A DNA stretch of 64,000 bases from Flavobacteriia bacterium (GCA_019455045.1 JACFND010000002.1:83386-147385); one strand, 5' to 3'; counted from the stretch's first letter, positions 34,164 to 43,532 are shown. Made by a program: numbers and translations. Notes: generated by a model from the sequence alone, not told the origin.

Positions 34164-34589
34164 ATGTACGAAAAACTGACCCGGTTATTTCTCAGGATTG
34201 CAATTGCAGCCGGATTTTTGTCGGCAGTCGCAGATCGCTTCGGTTGGTGGAATTATCATATCGCATGGGGCAGCTGGGATAAATTTGAAGAATATGTTCA
34301 AATTCTCATTCCATGGGCGCCGGAAAGCCTGATTAATCCATTGGCAATATTGGCAACTGTTGCCGAAATCATATTTGCGGTTTTTCTGCTGATCGGATTC
34401 AAAGTCAATCTGTTTGCAAAACTCAGCGGATTATTGCTTTTGGTTTTTGCACTGTCAATGTGGACTTCAACCGGAATCAAAACCGTATTTGACGCATCCG
34501 TACTGGCAGCAGCCGGTGCAGCTTTCGGACTGGGAGCAATGAAACCCGGATGGTTTGAATTTGGAAATAAAACCATTGAAAAGAATTAA
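34164..34589 (+). CDS. DoxX-family membrane protein
   Basis: 141 aa from ATG 34164 (an upstream start would lie inside the 15-bp inverted repeat arm). Four hydrophobic segments: LFLRIAIAAGFLSAVADRFG, LINPLAILATVAEIIFAVFL, LFAKLSGLLLLVFALSMW and VLAAAGAAFGLG. DoxX-like proteins are small inner-membrane proteins linked to oxidative stress handling. The next gene starts 13 bp later, and the group with the two AhpD-like proteins looks like one operon. Start choice and family are firm; function is general. Confidence 0.85.
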   Translation: MYEKLTRLFLRIAIAAGFLSAVADRFGWWNYHIAWGSWDKFEEYVQILIPWAPESLINPLAILATVAEIIFAVFLLIGFKVNLFAKLSGLLLLVFALSMWTSTGIKTVFDASVLAAAGAAFGLGAMKPGWFEFGNKTIEKN

Positions 34590-34602
34590 AAAATAAAAAA
34601 TC

Positions 34603-34947
34603 ATGAGTGATCAAAACGAATTATTCGCAGTTACGACAAGAGAGGAAGCGAGAGAAAGAGCAGAATTGGCGCCAAAACAGATAGAAGCCTGGAGAACCTT
34701 CAGCAGAACTGTATTCAAAGAAGGTGTACTGGACGAAAAAACAAAACAGCTGATTGCAGTTGCAGTGGCCCACGTAACCCAGTGTCCGTATTGCATCAGA
34801 GCACATTCACCACAAGCGCTCAAAGCGGGCGCAACAGAACAGGAAGTGATGGAAGCCATCTGGGTGGCAGCAGAAATGAGAGCCGGCGCAGCATATGCAC
34901 ACAGTGCGATTGCGTTTGACGCAATGAAAAAATACGAAAACAAATAA
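34603..34947 (+). CDS. Carboxymuconolactone decarboxylase/AhpD-like protein
   Basis: 114 aa. A CMD-fold helical protein with the redox motif QCPYCIRAHSPQAL (CxxC, about C59/C62, plus the following His), as in AhpD-type alkylhydroperoxidases. Enzymes of this type act with thiol donors on peroxides. It is between the DoxX-like and the second AhpD-like gene with gaps of 13 and 12 bp. Catalysis by the CxxC is inferred from the motif; the decarboxylase function is unlikely. Confidence 0.9.
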   Translation: MSDQNELFAVTTREEARERAELAPKQIEAWRTFSRTVFKEGVLDEKTKQLIAVAVAHVTQCPYCIRAHSPQALKAGATEQEVMEAIWVAAEMRAGAAYAHSAIAFDAMKKYENK

Positions 34948-34959
34948 ATTAAAAACATC

Positions 34960-35412
34960 ATGGAAGAAAGATTGAATTATTTCAAAATCGATCCGGAAGC
35001 ACCGAAAGGACTGATGGAAATGGAAAAATACATGATCAGATCAGGATTTGACAAAAAACTATATCACCTGATCAAACTGAGAGCTTCTCAATTGAACGGC
35101 TGTGCCTATTGTCTGGACATGCACACCAAAGACGCAATGAAAATGGGTGATACCGTTCAGCGTCTGGTCGGTTTGGATGCATGGCGTGAAGCACCCTACT
35201 ACACCGACAAAGAGAGAGCAGCACTCGAATGGACAGAAGCCGTTACACTGGTTTCGCAGAATCATATCTCTGATGAAATCTATGAAAATGTCAGAAACCA
35301 TTTCAGCGAACAGGAACTGCTGCAACTGACCATCGGAATCGTTGCCATCAACGGTTGGAACCGTCTGGCAATTCCGTTCAGAACACCGGCTGGGAATTAC
35401 GAACCCAGATAA
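34960..35412 (+). CDS. AhpD-like carboxymuconolactone decarboxylase family protein
   Basis: 150 aa. It has the AhpD motif LNGCAYCLDMHTKDA (CxxC and the following HxK/D), then RLVGLDAWREAPYYTDKERA, the typical 'l..w.es..yt..Era' region. It probably shares peroxide- or thiol-linked chemistry with the preceding small CMD protein but is not a close copy of it. The gene ends at a strong terminator, so the operon probably stops here. Confidence 0.9.
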   Translation: MEERLNYFKIDPEAPKGLMEMEKYMIRSGFDKKLYHLIKLRASQLNGCAYCLDMHTKDAMKMGDTVQRLVGLDAWREAPYYTDKERAALEWTEAVTLVSQNHISDEIYENVRNHFSEQELLQLTIGIVAINGWNRLAIPFRTPAGNYEPR

Positions 35413-35424
35413 TTAACATAGCAT

Positions 35425-35482
35425 ATCTTTCAATTCGGCGGAATGGCAAAAACCGTTTTAACGGATTGAAAGATTTTTTTTA
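35425..35482 (+). terminator. Terminator after the AhpD-like genes
   Basis: Outer stem ATCTTTCAAT (35425-35434) with ATTGAAAGAT (35465-35474), an inner hairpin CCGTT-TT-AACGG, and a run of seven T's. Confidence 0.8.
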
Positions 35483-35519
35483 ACCGACCAAAGGAGTTGG
35501 TGTTTATAATTTCAAAAAA

Positions 35520-36230
35520 TTGGAACTGAAAGATAAAATAGCGGTAGTAACCGGTGTGAGCAGCGGTTTGGGTTCGGCCATCACAGAGGCTTTGATCAAA
35601 AACGGAGCTGAAGTGTACGGTTTGGCAAGAAATGAAAGCAAACTGAAACAGCTCAAAGAAAAGTTTGGTGAGAAATTTCATGTCTGCAAAGTCGATATTT
35701 CAAAGCTTGATCAAATTACAGAATGGATCGGCAGAAATTTTTCGGACAGTCACAGTCCGGACATACTGATCAACAATGCGGGCATCGGATCGTTTGGCGC
35801 GATCGATGAAAAACCGGTTGAAGACTGGCTGCAGATGGTCAACACCAATTTGAACGGAACTTATTATGTGACTTCTCAGATCGTTCCGTTTTTGAAAAAG
35901 AAAAAAAACCATACCCATATCATCAACATTGGTTCGATACTCGGAACTGTGGCAAGGGAAAAGGGTTCGGCGTACAGTGCAACCAAATTCGGAATTTGCG
36001 GTTTTTCAGAAGCTTTGTTCAAAGAGCTTAGATATTTCAACATCAAAGTTTCGGTCATCAATCCGGGCTCGATCAATACTGATTTTTTTCACAGCTCGGG
36101 AATTGAAAAACACGACAATATGCTTCAGCCAAAAGATCTGGCAGACACAGTGATTTATCTGCTGAAAACAGCCGACAATATGCTGATCGACAGTCTGACC
36201 GTCAGACCGCTGAATCCGAAGAAACCATAA
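35520..36230 (+). CDS. SDR-family oxidoreductase (TTG start)
   Basis: 236 aa. It has the classical short-chain dehydrogenase Rossmann motif TGVSSGLGSAI (NAD(P)-binding), ILINNAGIGSFG, a catalytic Ser around NIGSILGTV, and YSATKFG (YxxxK). The substrate is unknown. The reading frame has no ATG between the upstream in-frame stop (35481-35483) and the first conserved residues, so TTG 35520 is the start. AAGGAG sits 24 bp upstream, too far for normal pairing. DUF488 follows by 15 bp and is probably cotranscribed. Confidence 0.9.
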   Translation: MELKDKIAVVTGVSSGLGSAITEALIKNGAEVYGLARNESKLKQLKEKFGEKFHVCKVDISKLDQITEWIGRNFSDSHSPDILINNAGIGSFGAIDEKPVEDWLQMVNTNLNGTYYVTSQIVPFLKKKKNHTHIINIGSILGTVAREKGSAYSATKFGICGFSEALFKELRYFNIKVSVINPGSINTDFFHSSGIEKHDNMLQPKDLADTVIYLLKTADNMLIDSLTVRPLNPKKP

Positions 36231-36244
36231 AAAAACACAACAAA

Positions 36245-36598
36245 ATGAAAGAATTTATCATCAAACGAATTTATGAGGAACCGTCTGACAGCGACGGTTA
36301 CCGAATTCTTGTCGACCGTTTGTGGCCGAGAGGCATCAGCAAAGAAAAAGCGGATGTAAAGGAATGGCTCAAAGAACTGGGTCCGTCAAACGAGCTCAGA
36401 AAATGGTTTGGACATATACCCGAAAAATATCCCGAGTTTAAAAAGAAATACAAGGAAGAACTGAAATCTCAGGCCGAAGACCTCAAACGAATTCATGAAA
36501 TTGCACAAAAACAGCAGGTCTGCCTCTGTTACAGCGCAAAAGACACCGAACACAATCAGGCCTGTGTGATCAAAGAGGTTTTGGATGAAATGAAATAA
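36245..36598 (+). CDS. DUF488 family protein
   Basis: 117 aa. Matches DUF488: IIKRIYEEPSDSDGYRILVD, RLWPRGISKEKADVKEWLKE, LRKWFGHIPEKYPEFKKKY, CYSAKDTEHNQACVIKEV. Cytoplasmic with no signal. The family is conserved but of unknown function; it is often next to redox genes, as here after an SDR. No catalytic claim is made. Confidence 0.9.
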   Translation: MKEFIIKRIYEEPSDSDGYRILVDRLWPRGISKEKADVKEWLKELGPSNELRKWFGHIPEKYPEFKKKYKEELKSQAEDLKRIHEIAQKQQVCLCYSAKDTEHNQACVIKEVLDEMK

Positions 36599-36661
36599 TC
36601 ACCGCTCAGCTTTTCAGTCCAAAGAAATAAATTGCTTCTTTTAAATCGCTCATTTTTTTTT

Positions 36662-36733
36662 GTTAGTATCAAACAATATCTTTCGTTAGTATCAAATATT
36701 ATTATTTGACAACATCAAATAATTAGATCAAAT
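36662..36733. repeat. Repeated GTTAGTATCAAA and palindrome ATTTGA-N5-TCAAAT
   Basis: GTTAGTATCAAA at 36662-36673 and 36685-36696 (23 bp apart), then ATTTGA-CAACA-TCAAAT (36704-36720) and a further GATCAAAT. Four ATCAAA copies in about 70 bp upstream of the esterase gene suggest protein-binding sites. The gap 36599-36862 has no ORF of note. Confidence 0.55.
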
Positions 36734-36862
36734 CAGAAAATTAATTCAAAATTAAATAGGGCTGAATCACTGAAAATTCAATCTCAAAACCACTTTGGTC
36801 AATTTCACAAAAAACAAATTCTAATTTTTAGTACATTGCATAAAAATTAAGAAAAACACATT

Positions 36863-37594
36863 ATGGACAGAGAATTGACAAGCTGGTACAGTCCTGCATT
36901 GAATCAGGACATGCCGATCGCGGTTTACGGAAATTACGGATTTGCATTGCTGCTGATTCCGACGGCCCAGGCAGATTATCTTGAATACGAAAGATTTCAG
37001 CTGATCGATGCGATCAAACCCTATATAGATGCAGGAAAAGTAAAAGTTTTTTCGATCAACAGCATCAACAGTGAAAGCTGGCTGAACGACAAAATGCTGC
37101 CCGAACACAAGGCGATCAGACAAAATCAGTTCAACCAGTATGTGCTCCACGAAGTGGTTCCATTTATCAGAAACAACACTTCTGAAGAAACCCAGATCAT
37201 CACCTGCGGCGCAAGTTTTGGCGCTTTGCACAGCATGAATCTGTTTTTGAAAAGACCCGACCTGATCAACGGTGTGATCGCGATGAGCGGTGTTTATGAT
37301 TTGCATGAATACACAGACGGTTACAACGATACACAGGTTTATTTCAATTCGCCGATGGACTATATGCCAAATCTGGAAGACGAATGGTATTTGGACAACA
37401 TCAGAAAAAGCAAACACATCCATATACTGACCGGAAGCGGAGATTATGAAGATCCGGATGCATCAAGAGCTTTTGCAGGAGTTTTGTACAGCAAGGGAAT
37501 CAATTATGAACTCGATGTCTGGGGTCCTGATATGAAACACGACTGGCCGACCTGGAGACAGATGCTGCCTTATTATTTGGAAACGAGATTCTGA
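36863..37594 (+). CDS. Esterase-like alpha/beta hydrolase
   Basis: 243 aa without signal peptide. The nucleophile elbow is CGASFGALHSM (S118), with a likely Asp around GSGDYEDPDAS (about 190) and His in DMKHDWPTWRQ (about 226). This layout matches the putative esterase (esterase D-like) group. The substrate is unknown. It is preceded by repeated ATCAAA sites and followed by a bidirectional terminator, so it is probably monocistronic and regulated. Confidence 0.85.
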   Translation: MDRELTSWYSPALNQDMPIAVYGNYGFALLLIPTAQADYLEYERFQLIDAIKPYIDAGKVKVFSINSINSESWLNDKMLPEHKAIRQNQFNQYVLHEVVPFIRNNTSEETQIITCGASFGALHSMNLFLKRPDLINGVIAMSGVYDLHEYTDGYNDTQVYFNSPMDYMPNLEDEWYLDNIRKSKHIHILTGSGDYEDPDASRAFAGVLYSKGINYELDVWGPDMKHDWPTWRQMLPYYLETRF

Positions 37595-37620
37595 CTTTAA
37601 TAATTTTTTAGAAAATACAG

Positions 37621-37652
37621 AAAAGTCCCGAGATTAAAACTCCGGGACTTTT
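37621..37652. terminator. Bidirectional terminator between the esterase and ELWxxDGT genes
   Basis: Arms AAAAGTCCCG and CGGGACTTTT (10 bp) with a T/A tract on each side; convergent genes. Confidence 0.85.
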
Positions 37653-37678
37653 TATTTGAACCTTAAATTCCAATTCGA

Positions 37679-39313
37679 TTATTTTTTTAGAATTATCTTT
37701 TTATAATTCACTCCTTTATCGGTAACAATCTTCAAAAAGTAGATTCCATTGGGTTTTCCGTTTAAATTAATTTCAATTTCCTTTGAATTGAATTCGGCTT
37801 GTGCTGACTTTATGCCTGCAGGATTATAAACCTCAACTTTGCGAATAACCGAATCTGAATTTTTAATCTTTATAATTCCATCGCTAGGGTTCGGGAAAAT
37901 TTGAATATGATCTTCTGAGATTTCAGAAACTGACATATCTGAATCTGTTAATTTATACAATTCCAGACCCTCTTCCTCTGTAAATCTTGCAAAAAAATAC
38001 AGTGAATTCCCATAAACTTGCGCATATTGATTATCACCGGTTAAAGCATCGTATTGAGTTAATCCGTTTAATGTAATCATCTCAGTACCTTCAGAAGTTC
38101 CGTCTGAAATCCAATACTGAATGCCGTTTTCCTCATCATGAGCTCTGAAATATACTTTATTACTGTATTCAATAATTCTTCTTGGATGGTCTATGTAATC
38201 ATTAATCGCTTTTACCATATAGGTTCCTTCTGTAGTACCGTCGGTAGCCCAAAGCTGGAAATAATTGACACCGTCATTGGCTCTAAAAAACAGTTTTCCG
38301 TTTGCTTCGGTAAATTCCAGTGGAGAGCTGTTTCCTTCACCGGGATTAATATCCATAAGCATAAAAGTATTTTCACTCGTACCGTCTGTTACCCAAAGTT
38401 CATCGCCATGAATTCCGTCATTTCCACTAAAATAAAGCCTGTTATTAAATTCTACGAAATCTATTGGACTACCATCTCCCGAACCGGGATTGATATCTTT
38501 AAACAATACTGTGCCCTCTTCGGTGCCGTCTGTCACCCATAATTCCCTGCCTGAAACACCATCATCAGCAGAGAAGAAAAGCATGCCGTCAAACAATGTG
38601 AACTCTTCTGCATCACTTCTGGCGCTTCCGGGGTTTATATCTTTTAAAATTTGAGTGCCTTCTGCCGTCCCGTCAGTGAAATAAGCCTCTCTTCCATAAA
38701 TATCATTTTTGGCTGAAAAAAACAACTTCCCAAAAGCCTTGGTAAATCTGAAAGGAGTACTGGCCTCTTCTCCGGGATAAATATCAGCGAGCATATATGT
38801 GTTTTCCTCAGTTCCATCGCTAACCCACAGTTCATCGCCATGTATTCCATCGAACGCTTTAAAACAAAGCTTACCATTTATTTCGGCAAACCATTGCGGC
38901 CTGCTTGCACTATCCGGTCCGCCAACATGTATATCTTTCAGCATATATGTGCCTTCTGCCGTTCCGTCCGTATACCAGGGCTCAGCACTATGAACTCCGT
39001 CGTCCACCACAAAAAACAACTTACCGTTAAATTCTCCAAATTCCCTGGGAACCCCGTTCTGACTGCCGGGAAATATATCCTTTAAAAGCTGAGTGCCTTC
39101 AGTCGTACCGTCTGACACCCACAGTTCCAACCCATGCGTCCCATCATCGGCGGAAAAATATAATTTATCATTGTAAACCGTTTTATACGCAAGGAATTGA
39201 CTGGAGTTCCCACTGCCGGGGTTGATATCTTTAACCAATTCTACAGTATAATTTTGGCTTAATGCAAATATCGAAGTGAAAAATGCCAAACTTGTTAAAA
39301 TTGAGGTTTTCAT
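37679..39313 (-). CDS. ELWxxDGT-repeat protein with T9SS sorting domain
   Basis: 544 aa. Signal peptide MKTSILTSLAFFTSIFALSQ. Then eight repeats of about 47-48 residues, each with a form of ELWxxDGT: GLELWVSDGT, SAEPWYTDGT, GDELWVSDGT, GREAYFTDGT, GRELWVTDGT, GDELWVTDGT, YFQLWATDGT and GIQYWISDGT, alternating with DINPGSG-like turns. The T9SS type A domain is IQIFPNPSDGIIKIKN, ending YKKIILKK. It is predicted to be a secreted repeat beta-structure (propeller-like), probably a binding or adhesion protein; no enzyme motif is seen. Confidence 0.85.
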   Translation of the reverse strand: MKTSILTSLAFFTSIFALSQNYTVELVKDINPGSGNSSQFLAYKTVYNDKLYFSADDGTHGLELWVSDGTTEGTQLLKDIFPGSQNGVPREFGEFNGKLFFVVDDGVHSAEPWYTDGTAEGTYMLKDIHVGGPDSASRPQWFAEINGKLCFKAFDGIHGDELWVSDGTEENTYMLADIYPGEEASTPFRFTKAFGKLFFSAKNDIYGREAYFTDGTAEGTQILKDINPGSARSDAEEFTLFDGMLFFSADDGVSGRELWVTDGTEEGTVLFKDINPGSGDGSPIDFVEFNNRLYFSGNDGIHGDELWVTDGTSENTFMLMDINPGEGNSSPLEFTEANGKLFFRANDGVNYFQLWATDGTTEGTYMVKAINDYIDHPRRIIEYSNKVYFRAHDEENGIQYWISDGTSEGTEMITLNGLTQYDALTGDNQYAQVYGNSLYFFARFTEEEGLELYKLTDSDMSVSEISEDHIQIFPNPSDGIIKIKNSDSVIRKVEVYNPAGIKSAQAEFNSKEIEINLNGKPNGIYFLKIVTDKGVNYKKIILKK

Positions 39314-39348
39314 ATTCTAATAATTAATTTTTTTAAATGAATAGGTTT

Positions 39349-39356
39349 CAAATCTA
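39349..39356 (-). promoter_or_regulatory. -7 element for the ELWxxDGT gene
   Basis: The minus strand reads TAGATTTG, an exact -7, about 36 bp before ATG 39313. Confidence 0.5.
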
Positions 39357-39465
39357 TAATTATTTTTTGAATACTTTATTGGAATTTAATTATGCAAAAT
39401 GAATAAAACTGAAAATAAAAATTATTTTTTTTAATGTAATTAAATGAAATCATCAATAGGTATCC

Positions 39466-39506
39466 AAAAAACCCTTCAGACCATAGAAACTTCTGAAGGG
39501 TTTTTT
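39466..39506. terminator. Perfect orphan hairpin terminator
   Basis: 15-bp perfect arms AAAAAACCCTTCAGA (39466-39480) and TCTGAAGGGTTTTTT (39492-39506) with an 11-nt loop. T-rich on both strands. It lies between divergent genes, where no gene would need it. Confidence 0.85.
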
Positions 39507-39563
39507 AAAATTATGATGCAGGTCATATAATCTTAATAAACTTTGAGTTACTGATTTAAATCC

Positions 39564-39593
39564 TTTGATTTTTAGGCTTATTTTTTAACTTTG
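39564..39593 (+). promoter_or_regulatory. Promoter of pntAB
   Basis: TTTG (39564-39567), 18 bp, then TAACTTTG (39586-39593). Near-ideal. Leader to ATG 39680 about 80 nt, with a GAATTGA-gaa-TCAATTC hairpin in it. Confidence 0.75.
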
Positions 39594-39679
39594 CCGGTTT
39601 ATTGGGCGAAGTGAAATTCATTTTGCTGTGAATTGAGAATCAATTCTCTAAAATTATAAACTCGTAAATAAAGAAATTT

Positions 39680-41221
39680 ATGATAGTTGGAATTCCGGTT
39701 GAGCTGACACAGGACGAACTCCGGGTGGCAGCAACACCAAAAACAGTCAAAAGACTTCAAAAGCAGGGGTTTGAAGTCCATATTCAAAAAGGCGCCGGTA
39801 CCCGTGCAAATTTTTCGGACAAATCGTTTGAAGAAGCAGGTGCAAAAATCGTATCCACATCACAGGAAATTTATTCCGGTGCGGATATCGTGCTCAAAGT
39901 TCAGCAGCCGACAGAAGCCGAGATTTCAGAAATGAAAGAAGGTCTGGTTTTGCTGAGTTATCTGTGGCCGGCACAAAATCCCGATCTGCTCAAAAAACTG
40001 GCAGACAAAAAAGTGAATGCAATCGCAATGGACGCGATTCCGAGAATTTCGAGAGCCCAAAAGATGGACGTTCGTTCATCGATGGCGAATATCGACGGAT
40101 ATCGTGCGGTGATCGAAGCTGCATTTCATTTCGGAAGATTCCTGAACGGACAGATTACGGCAGCCGGAAAGGTTGAACCCGCAAAAGTGCTAGTGGTCGG
40201 AGCCGGTGTTGCAGGTCTTGCCGCAATCGGTACTGCAAATTCACTGGGTGCAATTGTTCGTGCATTTGACACCAGAAAAGAAGTTGCCGAACAGATTGAA
40301 TCGATGGGCGCACAATTCCTGACTGTCAATATTGACGAAGACGGTTCCACTTCATCCGGTTATTCAAAAGAGATGAGCGACGAATTCATCAAAGCCGAAA
40401 TGGAACTTTTTCTTGAACAGGCAAAAGATGTTGACATCATCATCACCACTGCGCTGATTCCGGGAAGAGAAGCACCGAAACTGATACTTGATTATCATGT
40501 GGCTGCAATGAAACAGGGATCAGTAATCGTCGATTTGGCCGCTCCAAACGGCGGAAACTGCGTGTTGACAAAACCGGGCGAAATCTATACCACTGACAAC
40601 GGTGTTACCATCGTCGGAAAACTGGATCAGTTACCCAATCAGGCTTCACAGCTGTACGGAAACAATCTTTGTCATTTGCTCGACGATATGGGCAAGGCAG
40701 AGAATTTCAAAATCGATATGGAAGACGATGTGGTTTCAAGAGCAATGGTCACCTACAACGGTGAAATCCATTGGCCGCCTGCACCGCTTCCGGTCAGTCC
40801 CCAAAAACCAAAACCGGTTGTAAAAGAACTGACAGAAGAAGAAATCAAAGCTGCAGAAATTGCAAAAGTCAAAAAAGAAACCATGTCAATGTTCATCAGA
40901 CTGGCGATCATCGGAGCGCTTCTGTTCCTGATCGGACAGTTTGCACCGGCTGATTTCATGCAGCACCTGACCGTATTTGTGCTGGCAGTATTTGTCGGCT
41001 GGCAGGTGATCTGGAATGTAACCCACGCATTGCACACTCCGCTGATGGCGGTGACCAATGCGATCAGCGGCATCATCATCGTGGGCGGTCTGCTTCAGAT
41101 CGGAGACGATATTTCAAGTCCGTTGAGCATACTGGCTTTCTTTGCGATTCTGGTTGCAAGTATAAATATAGTGGGCGGTTTCTATGTGACCCGTCGAATG
41201 TTGAAAATGTTTAAAAAATAA
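39680..41221 (+). CDS. pntA: NAD(P) transhydrogenase subunit alpha
   Basis: 513 aa. Domain I (about 1-375) binds NAD(H): [40 protein letters not shown] (Rossmann GxGxxG), RAFDTRKEV, and [16 protein letters not shown]. The C-terminal about 395-510 has four membrane segments (domain IIa) in the same chain, as in E. coli-type PntA. With PntB it forms the proton-translocating enzyme that moves hydride from NADH to NADP+ across the inner membrane. Starts at ATG 39680; pntB follows by 6 bp. Confidence 0.97.
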   Translation: MIVGIPVELTQDELRVAATPKTVKRLQKQGFEVHIQKGAGTRANFSDKSFEEAGAKIVSTSQEIYSGADIVLKVQQPTEAEISEMKEGLVLLSYLWPAQNPDLLKKLADKKVNAIAMDAIPRISRAQKMDVRSSMANIDGYRAVIEAAFHFGRFLNGQITAAGKVEPAKVLVVGAGVAGLAAIGTANSLGAIVRAFDTRKEVAEQIESMGAQFLTVNIDEDGSTSSGYSKEMSDEFIKAEMELFLEQAKDVDIIITTALIPGREAPKLILDYHVAAMKQGSVIVDLAAPNGGNCVLTKPGEIYTTDNGVTIVGKLDQLPNQASQLYGNNLCHLLDDMGKAENFKIDMEDDVVSRAMVTYNGEIHWPPAPLPVSPQKPKPVVKELTEEEIKAAEIAKVKKETMSMFIRLAIIGALLFLIGQFAPADFMQHLTVFVLAVFVGWQVIWNVTHALHTPLMAVTNAISGIIIVGGLLQIGDDISSPLSILAFFAILVASINIVGGFYVTRRMLKMFKK

Positions 41222-41227
41222 GAGAAG

Positions 41228-42625
41228 ATGATAACAGAACATATACAAACAGCAGCCTACTTATTCGCAAGTATCTTATTTATTTTGAGCCTTGGAGGAC
41301 TGTCTTCACAAGAATCAGCCAAAAGAGGAGTGATTTACGGAATCGTCGGTATGATCATCGCAATCCTTGCCACAGTATTAGGCGGAGAAGTCCACGGGGT
41401 TACTTATATCATCATCGCAATTGCAATTGCATCTGTAATCGGTGTGATTGTAGCACGAAAAGTTGAAATGACCGCAATGCCGCAGTTGGTCGCAATTCTT
41501 CACAGTTTTGTGGGGCTCGCGGCAGTTCTGGTCGGATTTGGATCTTATATCGATCCGCATTCACAGGCATTGGAAGGCGTTGAGAAAAACATACATCTGG
41601 TCGAAGTATTTGCAGGCGTGTTTATCGGTGCGATTACTTTTACCGGTTCAATCATCGCATGGGGAAAACTCGACGGCAAAATCATGAGCCGCCCGCTGCT
41701 TTATCCGGGCAGACATACCGTCAACATCGCATTGGTCATCATCTCTATCGTTTTGGGTGTATTCTTTGTAAAAGCACCCGGAACCGAAGGTATGATTTAT
41801 CTGATCATCATGACCGTGATTGCACTCTATATTGGTGTGATGCTGGTAATGGCGATCGGCGGTGCAGATATGCCGGTTGTAATTTCAATGCTGAACTCAT
41901 ATTCGGGTTGGGCAGCTGCAGCAGCCGGATTTATGCTGGGCAACGACCTGCTGATCGTTACCGGTGCATTGGTCGGAAGTTCGGGTGCGATTCTTTCGAT
42001 CATCATGTGTGAGGCGATGAACCGATCTTTCTGGTCTGTAATTTTCGGAGGTTTCGGAAATACGACTTCGTCAGGTTCGGGTCAGGTGATTGAAGGTGAA
42101 GTTACTTCGATTACTCACGAAGAAGCTGCCGAACTGCTCAAAGAAGCCAACTCGGTGGTGATCGTTCCGGGATACGGTATGGCGGTTGCAAAAGCACAGT
42201 ATCCGCTGTATGAAATGGTCGATTTCCTGAGAAAAGAAGGAAAAGAAGTCAGATTTGCAATCCATCCGGTGGCAGGACGTCTGCCGGGTCACATGAACGT
42301 ATTGCTGGCTGAGGCAAAAGTTCCTTACGACATTGTTCTTGAAATGGATGAAATCAACGATGAACTGGCTGATACAGATGTGGTAATGGTTATCGGTGCA
42401 AATGATGTGGTCAATCCGGGCGCGCTGGACGACGAGACCAGTCCGATCTACGGAATGCCGGTCATCAGAGCATGGGACGCAGGAACCGTGATCGTTATGA
42501 AAAGATCGATGGCAACCGGATATTCGGGTGCGGAAAATCCGCTGTTCTACAAACAAAATACAGAAATGCTGTACGGGGATGCAAAAGACAGCGTCAACAA
42601 AATACTGACCGATTTGAGAAAATAA
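41228..42625 (+). CDS. pntB: NAD(P) transhydrogenase subunit beta
   Basis: 465 aa. About nine membrane segments (domain IIb, about 5-270; for example [20 protein letters not shown]) are followed by domain III, the NADP(H) site, from about 290: [40 protein letters not shown], and [20 protein letters not shown]. It follows pntA by 6 bp. A Rho-independent terminator ends the operon at 42649-42682. Confidence 0.97.
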   Translation: MITEHIQTAAYLFASILFILSLGGLSSQESAKRGVIYGIVGMIIAILATVLGGEVHGVTYIIIAIAIASVIGVIVARKVEMTAMPQLVAILHSFVGLAAVLVGFGSYIDPHSQALEGVEKNIHLVEVFAGVFIGAITFTGSIIAWGKLDGKIMSRPLLYPGRHTVNIALVIISIVLGVFFVKAPGTEGMIYLIIMTVIALYIGVMLVMAIGGADMPVVISMLNSYSGWAAAAAGFMLGNDLLIVTGALVGSSGAILSIIMCEAMNRSFWSVIFGGFGNTTSSGSGQVIEGEVTSITHEEAAELLKEANSVVIVPGYGMAVAKAQYPLYEMVDFLRKEGKEVRFAIHPVAGRLPGHMNVLLAEAKVPYDIVLEMDEINDELADTDVVMVIGANDVVNPGALDDETSPIYGMPVIRAWDAGTVIVMKRSMATGYSGAENPLFYKQNTEMLYGDAKDSVNKILTDLRK

Positions 42626-42648
42626 TTTTTCAAATCAGTTCAAAAATC

Positions 42649-42682
42649 AAAACCGGGAGACAATCGTTTTCCGGTTTTTTTA
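42649..42682. terminator. Terminator after pntB
   Basis: AAAACCGG (42649-42656) with CCGGTTTT (42671-42678), then TTTAA. The end overlaps the stop of the converging ECF sigma gene. Confidence 0.8.
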
Positions 42683-43348
42683 ATTGTGATTGTGCAATTC
42701 GTGAACCCTGTCCATCAGTTTAGATGTAAACGGATCGCAATGGATCAGGTGAAATTCGTACAGTTCGGGAATTTCATGCGATTTCTCAAGAATTTCTCTC
42801 AGCAGATGCTTTGCCCGATTGAGTCTGACTTTTACATTTGATTCAGAAATATTGAGCAGCTCAGAAGTTTCTGCCACACTGAAACCGCTGATTTCTCTCA
42901 GCGAAAAAACCATTCTGAATTCTTCCGGAACTTCGCTCAAAGCATTCTCAATGATCAGTTTCAATTCATCCTTTCTCACCTGCTTTGCGGTGTCATAATC
43001 TGAATTTGAAAAAAGAGGTGTCTGCTTTTCGTCAATGTCTTCATCAGAAATTTCATTTTTAAAAGATGATTTTTCCTTCTTCCGATAACAGTTGTTTAGC
43101 ATTATCCTTGTTATCCAGGTCTTGAAATTTGATCTGCCTTCAAAATGTTTCAGATTTTTAAATGCATCTATATAGGTTTCCTGCATCAGATCCTCGGTGT
43201 CATCATGACTGTAATTGTAAGATCTGCCCACTTTGTACAGATAGGGATTGTATTTTCTCACAATGACTTCATACAGAGACCTTTCACCAGCTATTATTCT
43301 GCCAATGATTTCATCTTCGTTCAGATGATTTGTTTCCCCGTGATGCAT
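42680..43348 (-). CDS. ECF-type RNA polymerase sigma factor (paralogue 1)
   Basis: 222 aa, with sigma region 2 (IAGERSLYEVIVRKYNPYLY, DDTEDLMQETYIDAFKNLKH) and sigma region 4 (EFRMVFSLREISGFSVAETS, ELLNISESNVKVRLNRAKHL). A C-terminal extension reads FHLIHCDPFTSKLMDRVHEL, shared with the second paralogue at 44466-45113; the two are similar along their full length. No anti-sigma factor lies beside it. It probably directs RNA polymerase to a stress or signal-specific promoter set. Confidence 0.93.
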   Translation of the reverse strand: MHHGETNHLNEDEIIGRIIAGERSLYEVIVRKYNPYLYKVGRSYNYSHDDTEDLMQETYIDAFKNLKHFEGRSNFKTWITRIMLNNCYRKKEKSSFKNEISDEDIDEKQTPLFSNSDYDTAKQVRKDELKLIIENALSEVPEEFRMVFSLREISGFSVAETSELLNISESNVKVRLNRAKHLLREILEKSHEIPELYEFHLIHCDPFTSKLMDRVHELHNHN

Positions 43349-43491
43349 GATTTTTTCGGATTGATTCTATAAAAAGCCTGAATTAACAGCTTATCTCATA
43401 CAATATTAGTAAAAAACCGCAACAAAAAAGACGTCGACAGCTTTTATTTTCAGGATTGATTTTGTTTATCGATTTATCTTTTGATTTTGTG

Positions 43492-43499
43492 TAAATTTG
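43492..43499 (+). promoter_or_regulatory. -7 element for the DUF2911-TPR gene
   Basis: TAAATTTG, an exact -7, about 34 bp before ATG 43533. The nearest suitable TTTG box is 27 bp upstream, so the spacing is long. Confidence 0.45.
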
Positions 43500-43532
43500 A
43501 AAATTATACAAAATCATTAAAAATCAGATTCA

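Larger units (their letters stand above)
39314..39679. other. 366-bp gap holding promoters and an orphan terminator
   Basis: The gap contains the ELWxxDGT gene promoter, a perfect hairpin (39466-39506) and the pntA promoter. No gene of note lies between the hairpin and either start. I find no convincing ORF. Confidence 0.7.

Noticed and set aside
36821..37423. Minus-strand frame of 200 codons opposite the esterase gene
   Set aside because: Overlaps a gene with a clear nucleophile elbow; no start context or family match.
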